Below, piece after piece: positions 1 through 8,520 of a stretch of DNA of 64,000 nucleotides. How positions within the stretch are numbered: the stretch's first letter is position 1; the number at the start of each line of letters is the position of its first letter. The position numbers and the translations under genes were made by a program. The notes beneath the pieces are model-generated. The model ran no database searches and was not told where the DNA came from. It saw only the letters and a list, made by a program, of their open reading frames with translations. Source of the DNA: Candidatus Bathyarchaeota archaeon. GTDB taxonomy: Archaea; Thermoproteota; Bathyarchaeia; Bathyarchaeales; Bathyarchaeaceae. Location: assembly GCA_004376295.1 (NCBI GenBank), contig SOJZ01000010.1, positions 24,508 through 88,507 of the forward strand, in the 5' to 3' direction.

Positions 1-265
1 GTCTTCGAAGACCTCTCAGAATCCTGTAATTTTTTCCGTTGTGAATAAAGTGCATAGTTACCTTGCCTACGTCTGCTCCTTCTCTGAGAATATAGTCGTA
101 GCTTCTTCCGAGTGGGTCTCCGAAAAGGGCAAAATCAATAGCGTAGAGAACGGTTGACTTGCCACGTCCCAAGCCGCCGACAAGACAGTTGAAACCTCTG
201 GCAAATGGAACCTCCGTTTTTACGTGAGATCGAATGTTTTCAAGCTGCACAGTTTTAATTCTCAT
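1..265 (-). CDS. rad50: Rad50 ATPase, N-terminal part (cut by window edge)
   Basis: Partner of Mre11 in DNA double-strand-break processing. Only about the first 88 residues are in the window. The start reads MRIKTVQLENIRSH, typical of Rad50/SMC N-termini, followed by a Walker A loop (GGLGRGKST) near residues 30-38 and the segment ALFGDPLGR. The ATG at 265 overlaps the end of mre11 by 11 bp (mre11 stop at 255-257), so the two are translationally coupled. The rest of the coiled coil and the second ATPase half lie beyond position 1. Confidence 0.9.
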   Translation of the reverse strand, partial: MRIKTVQLENIRSHVKTEVPFARGFNCLVGGLGRGKSTVLYAIDFALFGDPLGRSYDYILREGADVGKVTMHFIHNGKNYRILRGLRR

Positions 266-1487
266 GAGAGAAAGCCTCCAACGTTTCCTTCACCTTTTTT
301 TCTTCTTTTCCCACTAACGGTTCAAGTAGGTCAACGGCGAGTCTTGCCGCTCTTTCAGCCTCTTCCTGAGCGTAGCGGTCACGGAAGATTTCGAAAAAGT
401 ATTCGAACGCCTTCGTTTTGAGGTCTTTCAATTCGCCTTCGAATATGGAGCGGATTAGCTCTTCAGTGATTTCTGTTTCTCTTAACCGAACAAGTGGGTG
501 TACAGTGAGCGCCCTTCTCGCCGCATTTCTGATCTTGGTGATGTCAATCTCTCCGCGTCCAGCTTCGACTGGCAACGCTCCCTTCAATATAGGTACAATT
601 ACTGCTCCGGCTTCATCAGCCTCTTTTACTGCTTGTACCACCATCTTGGTTATTTTTTGCGGAGTTGAGCCCGTGTAGTCACGTTCCAAGACGATGAATC
701 GACGTGGGGTTTCAAGCTTGATGCGGTGGAGTTTAGCTACTCCTTTTTGGTTTACTTTGACATGATAGAAGCCCTTGTCAACCTTAGCGTCGTCGTGGTT
801 GACCGTTTCTGTGCAGCCGCTGTAGACGAGAAGACCGTTTTTGAAGGAAATCTTAACTGGCTTGTGAATGTGACCGCCTGCATAATAGTTGAAGCCGTCG
901 GGAAGCATTTCAGGTGAAGCTTCGGCTTCCATTTGCGGAGGGGTCAGGCGGGGGATGTCGAGAGCCATGTGGAAAACGAAGATGTTGAATATGGAGGGGT
1001 CAGGTGTGGGCTTGTTCTGTTCTAGAAAGGTGGGCAGTCGTTCCTCAGTTCTTCCTCTTGTTCGAAAATTAGGGATACCATATACGTAACAGTTCTTGTT
1101 TCGCCAAGAAGCGCCCTCATGACGGGGCAAATAACGAATCAAGCCTGCACTGTCCAACGGATTAAGAATTGTTCCTGTAATCACGTTTGGCGCCGAGTCG
1201 TGAGAGCCGTCTACTGCAAGCGCGGGTATTCTAGCCTCTTTTAGTCGCCTGAAATTGGTTATGACGTTTTCAAGGGTGATGTTGGAGGGACGAGCGCGAT
1301 GGAATATGTCTCCTGCGATAATCATGAACTCAGGCTTTAACTCAATAGTTTTGTCAACCACTTCTCGAAATGCAGCGTTAAAATCTTCCCGTCGAGCATC
1401 CAGATTATACTGCGCATAGCCCAAATGTAGATCAGCCACGTGAACAAAACTGAAAGGCTTCATCTCTTTCTTTCGCTGCTTCACCAC
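255..1487 (-). CDS. mre11: Mre11 DNA double-strand break repair nuclease
   Basis: Mn-dependent nuclease of the Mre11-Rad50 complex, 410 aa. Phosphoesterase motifs are visible in order: DLHLG (D19, H21), GDIFHR (D60), GSHD (residues 94-97), H173 in FHMAL and GGHIHKP (H206, H208). The third motif is usually GNHD; here the Asn is replaced by Ser. A second ATG at codon 9 (1463), just before the conserved PFSFVHVADLH, may be the true start. It overlaps rad50 downstream and is separated from herA-nurA by a Nudix gene on the other strand. Confidence 0.93.
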   Translation of the reverse strand: MVKQRKKEMKPFSFVHVADLHLGYAQYNLDARREDFNAAFREVVDKTIELKPEFMIIAGDIFHRARPSNITLENVITNFRRLKEARIPALAVDGSHDSAPNVITGTILNPLDSAGLIRYLPRHEGASWRNKNCYVYGIPNFRTRGRTEERLPTFLEQNKPTPDPSIFNIFVFHMALDIPRLTPPQMEAEASPEMLPDGFNYYAGGHIHKPVKISFKNGLLVYSGCTETVNHDDAKVDKGFYHVKVNQKGVAKLHRIKLETPRRFIVLERDYTGSTPQKITKMVVQAVKEADEAGAVIVPILKGALPVEAGRGEIDITKIRNAARRALTVHPLVRLRETEITEELIRSIFEGELKDLKTKAFEYFFEIFRDRYAQEEAERAARLAVDLLEPLVGKEEKKVKETLEAFSHEN

Positions 1488-1568
1488 TAACTCTCCCGAA
1501 CTTTAATTAGACAAATCGCTTTTTAAGTGTAAGAGATCGGTGAAGATATTGTTGTCGGAGGCTTGGAT

Positions 1569-2009
1569 TTGAGACGTGAATATCCTACTCAGCCTATTGT
1601 AGGCGTTGGAGCGGTCATTGTGGACGAGGGTAAGCTTCTTCTGGTCAAGAGGGGAGTGGAGCCTGGAAAAGGCAAATGGAGTATTCCCGGCGGAGCGGTG
1701 GAACTTGGAGAAAAGGTTCGAGACGCCGTTGTACGGGAGGCTGAGGAAGAGAGCGGGTTGAAAGTTGAGATTGTAATTGATAGACCTTTGGATACGGTTG
1801 ATAACATCATGATGGATGAAAACAAACGGCTTCAATACCACTACGTTCTGCTACAGTTTTTAATTCGCCCTAAAAGTGGGACTCCAAAGTCTGGAGGTGA
1901 CGTATTAGACGCAAAATGGGTTTCCCTAGATGAAGTGGAAACCTATGACTTAACAACCTCCTTCCGTTCTTTCTTCAAAAGACATCGAAACGAGCTAGAA
2001 GGATTCTAA
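1569..2009 (+). CDS. Nudix hydrolase
   Basis: Small pyrophosphohydrolase of the MutT/Nudix superfamily, about 146 aa; the substrate cannot be told. The Nudix box runs from GGAVELGEKV to REAEEESGL and fits G-x5-E-x7-REUxEExGU. Two in-frame TTG codons (1563, 1569) are possible starts. A GGAGG at 1557-1561 lies 1 base before the first and 7 bases before the second, so the second is chosen. The 3' end overlaps the convergent herA by 4 bp. It interrupts an otherwise minus-strand repair cluster, so an oxidised-nucleotide clean-up role is possible but unproven. Confidence 0.88.
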   Translation: MRREYPTQPIVGVGAVIVDEGKLLLVKRGVEPGKGKWSIPGGAVELGEKVRDAVVREAEEESGLKVEIVIDRPLDTVDNIMMDENKRLQYHYVLLQFLIRPKSGTPKSGGDVLDAKWVSLDEVETYDLTTSFRSFFKRHRNELEGF

Positions 2010-3460
2010 TTATCATCTGTGAAAAATAGCCTTGTTTGCCCCATTGTTTGAATGTCAAGAGCTTTCACCTTCACTACGATAGGGAAGTCTTTTACAACTT
2101 TTCCAAGAACGAGACAATGATGCGGCAATAGGTCTCGTGCAACCGACTTGACGGTTTCAGCGTCAACCTTGGCAGCTCTTGACACTGCCTCAAGGTCATG
2201 TTCGTTGGTGAAGTTGAAGAGGAATATATTGTCTGCTTGGCGATAGATGTTCTCCCGAATGGTGTTAGGCTGATTAGTCACAAAGGTTGTGAAAACTCCG
2301 AAGTGGCGCATCCTCGTAACAATGTCGTCCCAATAGGTTTCACGCAGGTAAAGATGAGCCTCCTCAGCAAACAAAAATACTGCCCTCAACTTCCGTTGAG
2401 TCAGAAGTTCCACAAGTTTTCCAAGCATAAACTCCACCACGACTTGCCGATCAATCGAAGAAATGTCTTGTAGGTTTATGATCAATGCTCCGCCACTCTG
2501 CATGCTGTGAAAGTTTTCCTCAAGACTTGTTGCTTCTGCATGGTTGTCGGTGAAAAACCCAGAGTTTAACAGGCTGTAGTAACGAGAATAAAGTGCATCT
2601 CGCACATGCAGGTTGCACTGTCGATTTCTAATAGTCTCGCCTAGTTCATGCATCGTAAGCGTGTCGCGGTTTTTTAGAAATCGCCATATGCGTCGAAACT
2701 CTCGTGCAGAAGTGCCTGGCAGGTCAAGCGCGTGGAAGAGGATGTTCATCATAACGCGCAGGTTCATCTGTGCCAATGTTATTTTGAAGTTGTCGCCTGG
2801 GGTGAGCACCCGAACCTTTTTGTGGTACTCGTTTTTTTCGTCGTTTGACGAGAAACCTAGGCGGGTGTATTCGCCGTTTAGGTCTAGAACAACAACTGGG
2901 GCTCCGTAGTCTATGAGGCCGAGGACGAGGAGTTTGGCGAGGTGAGACTTTCCGGTTTCCTTCTTCCCTGTCACTATGTTGAGTTTGCCGTCAAGCATGT
3001 GAGCGTCAATTGTGATGGAAGATAATTCTCTCGTTTCGCCGAGGTTGATAGGACGGCTTTTGCTGATTTTTGCTTGTGCCAGCAGAGAAGCCACGGGAAG
3101 TTTTTTGATGTTTGATTGGGAGCGTGAAGGGAGCCACGCTGTGTTTATGCTTAGTTTTCCGTTTTGTATGGTTCCTCGGATTTTGCAGACAAGCATTCGT
3201 GCGTCTTGGATGTAAGTTATGTGTGGAGCTACTTCCAGCGGATCAAGGTTTTCTCCATAGATGTGTTTGTCGTCTGTGGAGTTTCTTAAGAGTTCTTCTA
3301 GGATGCCGGGAATGTTAGCAAATTGGATGTCGATTACTTGTATGACGAGGCTTCGGTTGCGTTTAGAGTCTTGTATGAGGAGGTATTCTCCCTTTTCGAT
3401 GTCCTCGGTTGGAAAGCTTAGGATTTGAATAGTGTTGCCTTCTTTTCTGTAAAGTCGCAT
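2006..3460 (-). CDS. herA: HerA-type DNA translocase/helicase (DUF87)
   Basis: Hexameric ATP-driven DNA pump that works with NurA in end resection, 484 aa. Residues 1-140 form the beta-rich HAS-barrel region. Walker A is at 165-172 (GKKETGKS), followed by VVLDLNGEYTRLG. The Walker B-type acidic pair is EEAH at 366-369, then a sensor/arginine-finger region (MRHFGVFTTFVTNQPNTI). It starts 4 bp after the nurA stop, so the two are co-transcribed. Together with mre11-rad50 downstream this is the classic archaeal resection set. Confidence 0.9.
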   Translation of the reverse strand: MRLYRKEGNTIQILSFPTEDIEKGEYLLIQDSKRNRSLVIQVIDIQFANIPGILEELLRNSTDDKHIYGENLDPLEVAPHITYIQDARMLVCKIRGTIQNGKLSINTAWLPSRSQSNIKKLPVASLLAQAKISKSRPINLGETRELSSITIDAHMLDGKLNIVTGKKETGKSHLAKLLVLGLIDYGAPVVVLDLNGEYTRLGFSSNDEKNEYHKKVRVLTPGDNFKITLAQMNLRVMMNILFHALDLPGTSAREFRRIWRFLKNRDTLTMHELGETIRNRQCNLHVRDALYSRYYSLLNSGFFTDNHAEATSLEENFHSMQSGGALIINLQDISSIDRQVVVEFMLGKLVELLTQRKLRAVFLFAEEAHLYLRETYWDDIVTRMRHFGVFTTFVTNQPNTIRENIYRQADNIFLFNFTNEHDLEAVSRAAKVDAETVKSVARDLLPHHCLVLGKVVKDFPIVVKVKALDIQTMGQTRLFFTDDN

Positions 3461-3463
3461 CGA

Positions 3464-4564
3464 CTAGGCCTCTGGGCCTTTTCCGTATGGTCCAAATAGT
3501 AGTCGGCGTAGATTGGGTCGTGTGACGATTTTTAGTCCGTATGTTTGGGCTATGAACCGTTGTATGCCTATGACTTCGTTGGCGGTGAATGTGGAGTATA
3601 TGTGTGCCAAGCGTAGGGTTTCAGGGTAGCCTTGAAGGAGTAGGTCGTTTCCAAGAAGCTTCTGTGTCGCTGCTATTCCTTGTTCGCTGGGGATGTTTTT
3701 GTCTATGTCTAGTCGAAATGAACAACCGCCGTTTGTGAGTTTTGCGATGTAGATGTTTCCTAGGAAGCGAATAGGAGTAGATGAATGAAGCGGGTAGTGA
3801 TTGATTTGGATTAGGCGTGGCGGAGGAGTTTTTGTGGTTAGGTCTGTAAGTCTGTGACCGCCAAGTCTCAGCGTGGTGGTTTTTGTGAACGCCAGGACTG
3901 TGTTGAGGCGGTTTCTTGCAATTTCTAAGAGTTGTGAAAGAACTTTTGTTGGGTTGTCCGGAGTCCCTGCTGTTAGTGATCCGTCCCAGAGTATGATGTT
4001 GTCGTGTGAGCTGGTGGATATGCTCATTTGTAGCCAGCGTTCGAGTAGGTTGCTTATCCGATTTTGCATGTTGAGTAGGTTCGGACCGACCATGTCTTTT
4101 GGTGGTGTTTGAAAGTAGTATTGTCGGAATAGACAGTATATTTCCCGTCTGTTTTGTTCAGTTATGTGGAAAGGGAAAGGTCCGAGGCGGAGGTATCGGT
4201 ATTGGCGACTCTGTCTCCAGACTATGGCAGCTCTTATGGCTGTGAGGATGCCTGTTTCGGTTTCGCCGAGTTTTATGTTTGACACGTCGATGGCGGTGAT
4301 TGTTGTGGGTTGTGGGAGGGGTTTTAACGGGATTGACCGTAGAGTGGGTGGACTGTAATTCAAAAGAGTTGGCTCGGTTAAGTCAGTGTTTTCTGTTATT
4401 GAATTGAAAAGATTTGTTTCAATAGGGTGGAATTGTTCTAAGTTTAGGTTTTTCATGGATTTGAGGCTTAGCTCGATGAAATTTTGTGGTAGTTGCAAGT
4501 CTTGGACTGCGTTAGGAAAATTATATTTTGGTGTTGTTGCATATGGTAGTTGTTCAATCAACAA
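3464..4564 (-). CDS. nurA: NurA nuclease
   Basis: Nuclease partner of HerA, 366 aa. RNase H-like acidic positions are visible: AIDVSN (D93), ILWDGS (D194) and FRLDID (D286). The first 85 residues are Pro/Thr-rich and poorly conserved. Identification rests on these motifs plus immediate linkage to herA (4-bp gap). The coding strand is rich in A and C, unlike some neighbours. It is divergent from the gene at 4648, with TATA-like sequence in between. Confidence 0.85.
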   Translation of the reverse strand: MLIEQLPYATTPKYNFPNAVQDLQLPQNFIELSLKSMKNLNLEQFHPIETNLFNSITENTDLTEPTLLNYSPPTLRSIPLKPLPQPTTITAIDVSNIKLGETETGILTAIRAAIVWRQSRQYRYLRLGPFPFHITEQNRREIYCLFRQYYFQTPPKDMVGPNLLNMQNRISNLLERWLQMSISTSSHDNIILWDGSLTAGTPDNPTKVLSQLLEIARNRLNTVLAFTKTTTLRLGGHRLTDLTTKTPPPRLIQINHYPLHSSTPIRFLGNIYIAKLTNGGCSFRLDIDKNIPSEQGIAATQKLLGNDLLLQGYPETLRLAHIYSTFTANEVIGIQRFIAQTYGLKIVTRPNLRRLLFGPYGKGPEA

Positions 4565-4647
4565 GATTCACCAATAACAATTGATAGAGGTAGAGAACAT
4601 ATTTAAGTGTTGTGCATGTGCATAATGTTCAATACAATAAACAATAA

Positions 4648-5067
4648 GTGAACGAGATGACAGAACCAGAAGAAGAGAAACGTACCATACGCGTGAAGAT
4701 GAAAATTGGAGATTTAGAATTCGAGTTCGAAGGCAATCCAAATGAAGTACAAGCAACCATCGAAAACACTCTTTCTACAATAACAAAACATGAATATGCA
4801 AAGAAGTTGGCTATAACACCAGAGCGGGCTGTTCCGCGAGCTGAAACTTGTAAGGGCGTTATTCACAGGCTTTGGAGTGAAGGATGGTTTGCTTCTACGC
4901 GTAGTCTAGGCGAGGTGCACAGTGAGATGGCACGGAAGGGTTTTCATTATGACCGTACTGCTGTAGCACATGCGTTGATTGACCTCGTTAAGGACAATGT
5001 TTTGACTAGGGATGGCAGACCACGACGGTACAGGTATGCTCAGAAGAGACCGCCAACTATCAAGTAA
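4648..5067 (+). CDS. Small beta-domain plus winged-helix protein, family A
   Basis: Unrecognised 139-aa protein. Residues about 13-45 are a short beta-rich domain (IRVKMKIGDLEFEFEGNPNEV). The rest looks like a winged helix: GVIHRLWSEGWF, then a helix-turn-helix-like stretch and a basic wing (RDGRPRRYRYA). The GTG at 4648 or the ATG at 4657 may be the start. A TATA-like AT-rich box lies near 4599-4606. The same architecture recurs in the genes at 6681 and 7178, so these are probably related regulators or nucleic-acid-binding proteins; the function is unknown. Confidence 0.75.
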   Translation: MNEMTEPEEEKRTIRVKMKIGDLEFEFEGNPNEVQATIENTLSTITKHEYAKKLAITPERAVPRAETCKGVIHRLWSEGWFASTRSLGEVHSEMARKGFHYDRTAVAHALIDLVKDNVLTRDGRPRRYRYAQKRPPTIK

Positions 5068-5129
5068 CCTAAAGTTTGCTTATTACCGTTGTTCATTAAA
5101 TATAATCTAGACAAGAATTCTTCAGTATT

Positions 5130-5142
5130 TGCATGCATGCAT
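5130..5142. repeat. Dispersed palindromic repeat TGCATGCATGCA (family entry)
   Basis: First clear copy of a (TGCA)n palindrome that recurs through the window almost only between genes. Other copies lie near 5816, 7845, 8499, 22505, 24343, 24499, 25315, 25402, 25963, 26274, 26587, 26647, 27745, 29375, 30142, 32312, 32616, 34590, 49257, 52938, 53718, 54368, 55602, 55710, 59933, 60833, 61107, 61139 and 63814. Copies often sit 5-100 bp after a stop codon. None was seen inside the long conserved genes or in the stretches 8.6-17 kb and 35-49 kb. Confidence 0.9.
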
Positions 5143-5192
5143 AACTAAGGAAAAGTAGAAGGTTATCCTCTCTGGCATGAACTCTGCAAAAA

Positions 5193-5720
5193 TCATGGGC
5201 TATTGGTATTTTTTATGTAATCTGCCAAATATTTGAGGGTTAACCGCCTCAGGACTTTGTCACTCTTAAGGCTGATAATGAAACTGTCATATTGCGCTGT
5301 ATACTGCCCCCAATCCTTTTCGAAGTCCGTCCTGAAGTTTACAAAATCAGAATAGTCTCTGTGGACTGTAACAGTTATCCTACTAAAGCCGCAGCCCTGT
5401 CCAGAAGAGGCAAAGATGATGTTGGGATGTTTTGAAAGAAATTTATTCAGTTTTTTCATGAAATCGTTCATCTGACTGAGTGTTTCGTATCCTTCAGGCT
5501 TCCACTGGACAAAATGGAAAACCAAGATTTCCATCCCCAATTTCGAAAAGTTTGGAATCGCAGTGTAATCAATTGAAAGTTCCTTTTCCATTTTGGCTCT
5601 TCTTCTGGTGACAGTGGGCTGAGAAACTCCAATATTATCAGCCAGTTTCCTATCACTAATTTTTGAGTTTTTCATCAACCCAGAGAGAATCTTCAAGTCA
5701 ATATCTTTTATTTTCGTCAT
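5193..5720 (-). CDS. Lrp/AsnC-family transcription regulator
   Basis: 175 aa. Residues 1-50 form an AsnC-type helix-turn-helix (IDLKILSGLMKNSKISDRKLA, then GVSQPTVTRRRAKME). The remainder is a divergent ligand-binding half with many aromatic residues rather than a textbook RAM domain. The gene stands alone between ATGCATGC repeats at 5.13 and 5.82 kb. Its target is unknown. Confidence 0.8.
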   Translation of the reverse strand: MTKIKDIDLKILSGLMKNSKISDRKLADNIGVSQPTVTRRRAKMEKELSIDYTAIPNFSKLGMEILVFHFVQWKPEGYETLSQMNDFMKKLNKFLSKHPNIIFASSGQGCGFSRITVTVHRDYSDFVNFRTDFEKDWGQYTAQYDSFIISLKSDKVLRRLTLKYLADYIKNTNSP

Positions 5721-5846
5721 ATCACTTCATTTATTATATCTTCTCTCAAGTGTTTTTATAACTTGTGGAAGCAACTTCTAATGTTGAAACCTCTAAAAAT
5801 AATGTATATCTAAATCCATGCATGCAAAGTTTGCTTATTTCAACAT

Positions 5847-6665
5847 TTACAGTTTTTGGCATTTAGGACAGATATAGGATGAGGTGGGTCCTGTTCTGAT
5901 TTTTTCTATAGGTGTAGAGCAGACTGGGCAAGGCTTTCCTGTTTTATATCCTACTTGAAAGTCTTCTGCCCCGAAGTTGCCTTTCTGGCCGTAGAAGTTC
6001 TTTTCGTAGGTGAGCCCTCCTTTTTCGATGCTGCTATTAAGAACGGTTTTTATTGCATCGTAGAGATTGCTGATTTCTTGGTCTGAAAGAGTGAAAGCCT
6101 TCCGGTTTGGGTGGAGTCTGGCGTTGAAGAGGATGTCTTGGATGTACACGTTGCCTATTCCAGCAATGTTTTTCTGATCAAGAAGAAGCGATTTTATGCG
6201 TGCCTTTCTCTTTTCTAAGAGTTTCTGTAAATATTCCTTTGTGAACTCTTTGTCTGAGGCGGATACTCCTAGTTTTGCTGTCAGTTTATGTTGGCTTAGT
6301 TCTTTTTGGGGTAGGAGATGGATATAGCCAAACCAGTAGAAGCGTATGGTAAAGCCGGAGTGATCTGTGAAGGTGAGTTTGAATTGGTATTTTTCTGGGA
6401 GTTTGCTGTTTGGTGTGAAGTAGAGGAGATTGGCACCCATCCCTAAATTGATTAGTAAGTAGTGATCTGGCTCTAGTTTTATGAAGAGCCATTTACCCCT
6501 ACTGTATATTTGACCTATGGTTTTGCCTATAGCGGTTTCAACAAATCGTTCTGGCGGAGTGTTTAAGCATTTTGGCTGATGTGTTTCAACTTTGTGTATT
6601 TGTTTTCCAGTGATTTCTTTTGCCATTTGTTTGCTCAGGACAGTAATTTCTGGCAACTCGGGCAT
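5847..6665 (-). CDS. mutM: Formamidopyrimidine-DNA glycosylase (Fpg/MutM/Nei family)
   Basis: Base-excision glycosylase/AP lyase for oxidised purines, 272 aa, the family's usual length. The N-terminus is MPELPE, with catalytic Pro2 and Glu3. SRGKWL carries the conserved strand Lys. The H2TH region includes IAGIGNVYIQDILF. A C-terminal zinc finger has C-x2-C (CPVC) and C-x2-C (CPKC). In the finger loop the usual Arg before the aromatic is replaced (GPTSSYIC). Fpg is mainly bacterial, so transfer is likely. It lies 16 bp downstream of the gene ending at 6681 and is probably in that operon. Confidence 0.92.
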   Translation of the reverse strand: MPELPEITVLSKQMAKEITGKQIHKVETHQPKCLNTPPERFVETAIGKTIGQIYSRGKWLFIKLEPDHYLLINLGMGANLLYFTPNSKLPEKYQFKLTFTDHSGFTIRFYWFGYIHLLPQKELSQHKLTAKLGVSASDKEFTKEYLQKLLEKRKARIKSLLLDQKNIAGIGNVYIQDILFNARLHPNRKAFTLSDQEISNLYDAIKTVLNSSIEKGGLTYEKNFYGQKGNFGAEDFQVGYKTGKPCPVCSTPIEKIRTGPTSSYICPKCQKL

Positions 6666-6680
6666 AGTCTAGTTCGCACC

Positions 6681-7181
6681 TTAGATTTTTGCTCTAATTC
6701 TTGGCAGCACTTCTCTCTGCAGGCTTTTGATCCCGATGGTGGTTATTTTGTAATTGTCTTCGCTGGTTTTTGTTACCCATCCTTCTCGATTTAGTTCACC
6801 CAGTCGTGTGCTCGTTATTTTTCCGCTTTTCCCAAGTTTAACTCGCAACTCCTCCTTCGAAACAGCTCCATTATCTAGCAGTCCAAGTTTATAGCCAATG
6901 TGAGTAGCCAAAAGATGCAAACTCAAAGTTTCACTATCAGTAAGTTTTGCTCTAGGAACAAGCAAAGCCGCTCCTTCAGGTGCCACAGCAATAATATCTT
7001 TACAGCCTTCAATGAGGCTTTGAAAATCAACGGTAAGAACAACTTTTCGTGCTACTTCTAAAGCAGGAATCATCTCACTAAAGAACTTGTTCACGCTAAC
7101 CCAAACATCATCCACGTTACCAGTGAAAGTCTGCTCTACATTCTTATACTTGATGTGCGCCGTAACTTTTCCTTCACTCAA
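6681..7181 (-). CDS. Beta-domain plus winged-helix protein, family B
   Basis: Unrecognised 166-aa protein with an N-terminal beta-hairpin domain (KVTAHIKYKNVEQTFTGNVDDV), a middle part with an acidic/hydrophobic stretch, and a C-terminal winged helix (LGKSGKITSTRLGELNREGWV, then YKITTIGIKSL). Its ATG overlaps the stop of the upstream gene by 4 bp, so the two are translationally coupled and probably act as a pair. It is followed after 16 bp by fpg. Confidence 0.75.
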   Translation of the reverse strand: MSEGKVTAHIKYKNVEQTFTGNVDDVWVSVNKFFSEMIPALEVARKVVLTVDFQSLIEGCKDIIAVAPEGAALLVPRAKLTDSETLSLHLLATHIGYKLGLLDNGAVSKEELRVKLGKSGKITSTRLGELNREGWVTKTSEDNYKITTIGIKSLQREVLPRIRAKI

Positions 7182-7651
7182 CCTCTTGCACCCTGTAGCT
7201 TCACCAAGACTTCATCTTCTATCCAACGTTCACCCTGTGTAGTCAACCTGAACTCCGGTCTACCAGGATCTGGCTTAAACACTAGTCCTCGCTTAGTCAT
7301 CTCGTTCAAACGCGCAGGCACCATTGACTTGATCCCACCAGAAGCCATCAACCGTGCAATCTGTGTAGCCGTGTTAGACTTCCCTTCAGAAGCATACAAG
7401 GTCAACCCAATCGCCTCATAATGAGTAAGCTTCTGCCGCGTAGTGACAATCGGCCCTTCAGTCGTCAGTTCAATAATTCCCTCCAACCGCGTCTTTAAAG
7501 GAGAAACCATCTTAGCAGACACTAGGCCGCTAACCTCACCCATAAACTCAGACGACATAGAACCCAACAAACCCAAAACCTCCTCCACACTCTCGCCTTC
7601 AACAACAACCTCGCCGAAACCAGTCTTAACCCTCACCTGAATCTTCCCCAT
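7178..7651 (-). CDS. Beta-domain plus winged-helix protein, family C
   Basis: 157 aa, same architecture as the next gene downstream: a beta-rich N-terminus (IQVRVKTGFGEVVVEGESVEEV) and a winged helix (TATQIARLMASGGIKSMVPA, then RPEFRLTTQGERWIEDE). It is the first gene of the likely operon 7651-5847. Third positions are rich in G and T on the coding strand. No family name recognised. Confidence 0.75.
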   Translation of the reverse strand: MGKIQVRVKTGFGEVVVEGESVEEVLGLLGSMSSEFMGEVSGLVSAKMVSPLKTRLEGIIELTTEGPIVTTRQKLTHYEAIGLTLYASEGKSNTATQIARLMASGGIKSMVPARLNEMTKRGLVFKPDPGRPEFRLTTQGERWIEDEVLVKLQGARG

Positions 7652-8008
7652 AATGTTACACCTTCCTCAAAGCAACAAACAATTCTTACAAACACATACA
7701 ACACATGCCTTTTTAGAATTTACCGCACAACCACGCAATAAAAACAAACAACACGTTAGAAACACAAAAAATCTTGCACTAGAAACCCTTTTCCTGTGTG
7801 TTCTGCGCGCGCATTACTCAGCTATTGCACGCTGAAGCTGAATTTGCATGCATGCATTTGGTTGTAGCATTGTCGTTATTGGGCACAAAGCAGAAAAGTT
7901 TCTTGCAAACAAACACATTTTGTCACAACTATGAGGCGCACGCATGCAAGGAATCTGGCCTTAATTGGATGGTTCTGAAGGCTTTTAAGAGTCACATCTA
8001 TTGGATAA
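7652..8008. other. Intergenic region, promoter of the CBS gene
   Basis: No credible gene. It holds a GCGCGCGC-type alternating run near 7805, TGCATGCATGCAT at 7845-7857 and a TTTTAAG box near 7983 that would place transcription start close to the CBS start codon (leaderless). It is also the divergent promoter region for the gene at 7651. Confidence 0.5.
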
Positions 8009-8014
8009 TTGAGG

Positions 8015-8482
8015 ATGGCTCGGGCTATGTGGAAGGTAAAGGATGTAATGATTACAGATGTAGTGACCGTTGACGCGGGTGTGAACATCAGGCAGGCGGT
8101 TGACCGAATGAATAATCATGAGATAGGTTGTCTGGTTGTACTGGAGAAAGGACACTTTGCTGGAATATTAACTGAACGTGACGTCTTGAGGAGAGTCGTA
8201 GCCAAAGCTCAGAACCCCGAAAAAACACTTGTAGGAGATGTTATGTCCAAACCTTTGATAGTTGTGGATCCTGAAGCAAGTCTGGAAGAAGCAGTCAAGC
8301 TAATGTTTGAAAAGCAAGTTAAGAAATTGACAGTTGTAAAGGACAAAAAGCTTGTAGGGCTTGTTACAATGACAGACATAGTACGTGCCCAATCGGAAAT
8401 GATCAAGTATATAGAAAGACTCGCCGCAAAATATGATCTACCGAAAAGAATGCAAAAAGTTGTTCGATACTATGTGGCGTGA
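8015..8482 (+). CDS. Tandem CBS-domain protein
   Basis: About 155 aa with two CBS motifs (residues about 5-60 and 70-125: VKDVMITDVVTVDAG, ILTERDVLRRV; VGDVMSKPLIVVDP, LVTMTDIVRAQ). Such proteins bind adenine nucleotides and regulate partners. A TTG at 8009 is also in frame; the ATG at 8015 is preferred because a TATA-like box about 30 bp upstream suggests a leaderless message. The short C-terminal tail (KYDLPKRMQKVVRYY) is basic. It is convergent with gatE, with a TGCA repeat in the 38-bp gap. Confidence 0.88.
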   Translation: MARAMWKVKDVMITDVVTVDAGVNIRQAVDRMNNHEIGCLVVLEKGHFAGILTERDVLRRVVAKAQNPEKTLVGDVMSKPLIVVDPEASLEEAVKLMFEKQVKKLTVVKDKKLVGLVTMTDIVRAQSEMIKYIERLAAKYDLPKRMQKVVRYYVA

Positions 8483-8520
8483 CACGCAAGGATCCAGATG
8501 CATGCATGTTAGACTCTCAC

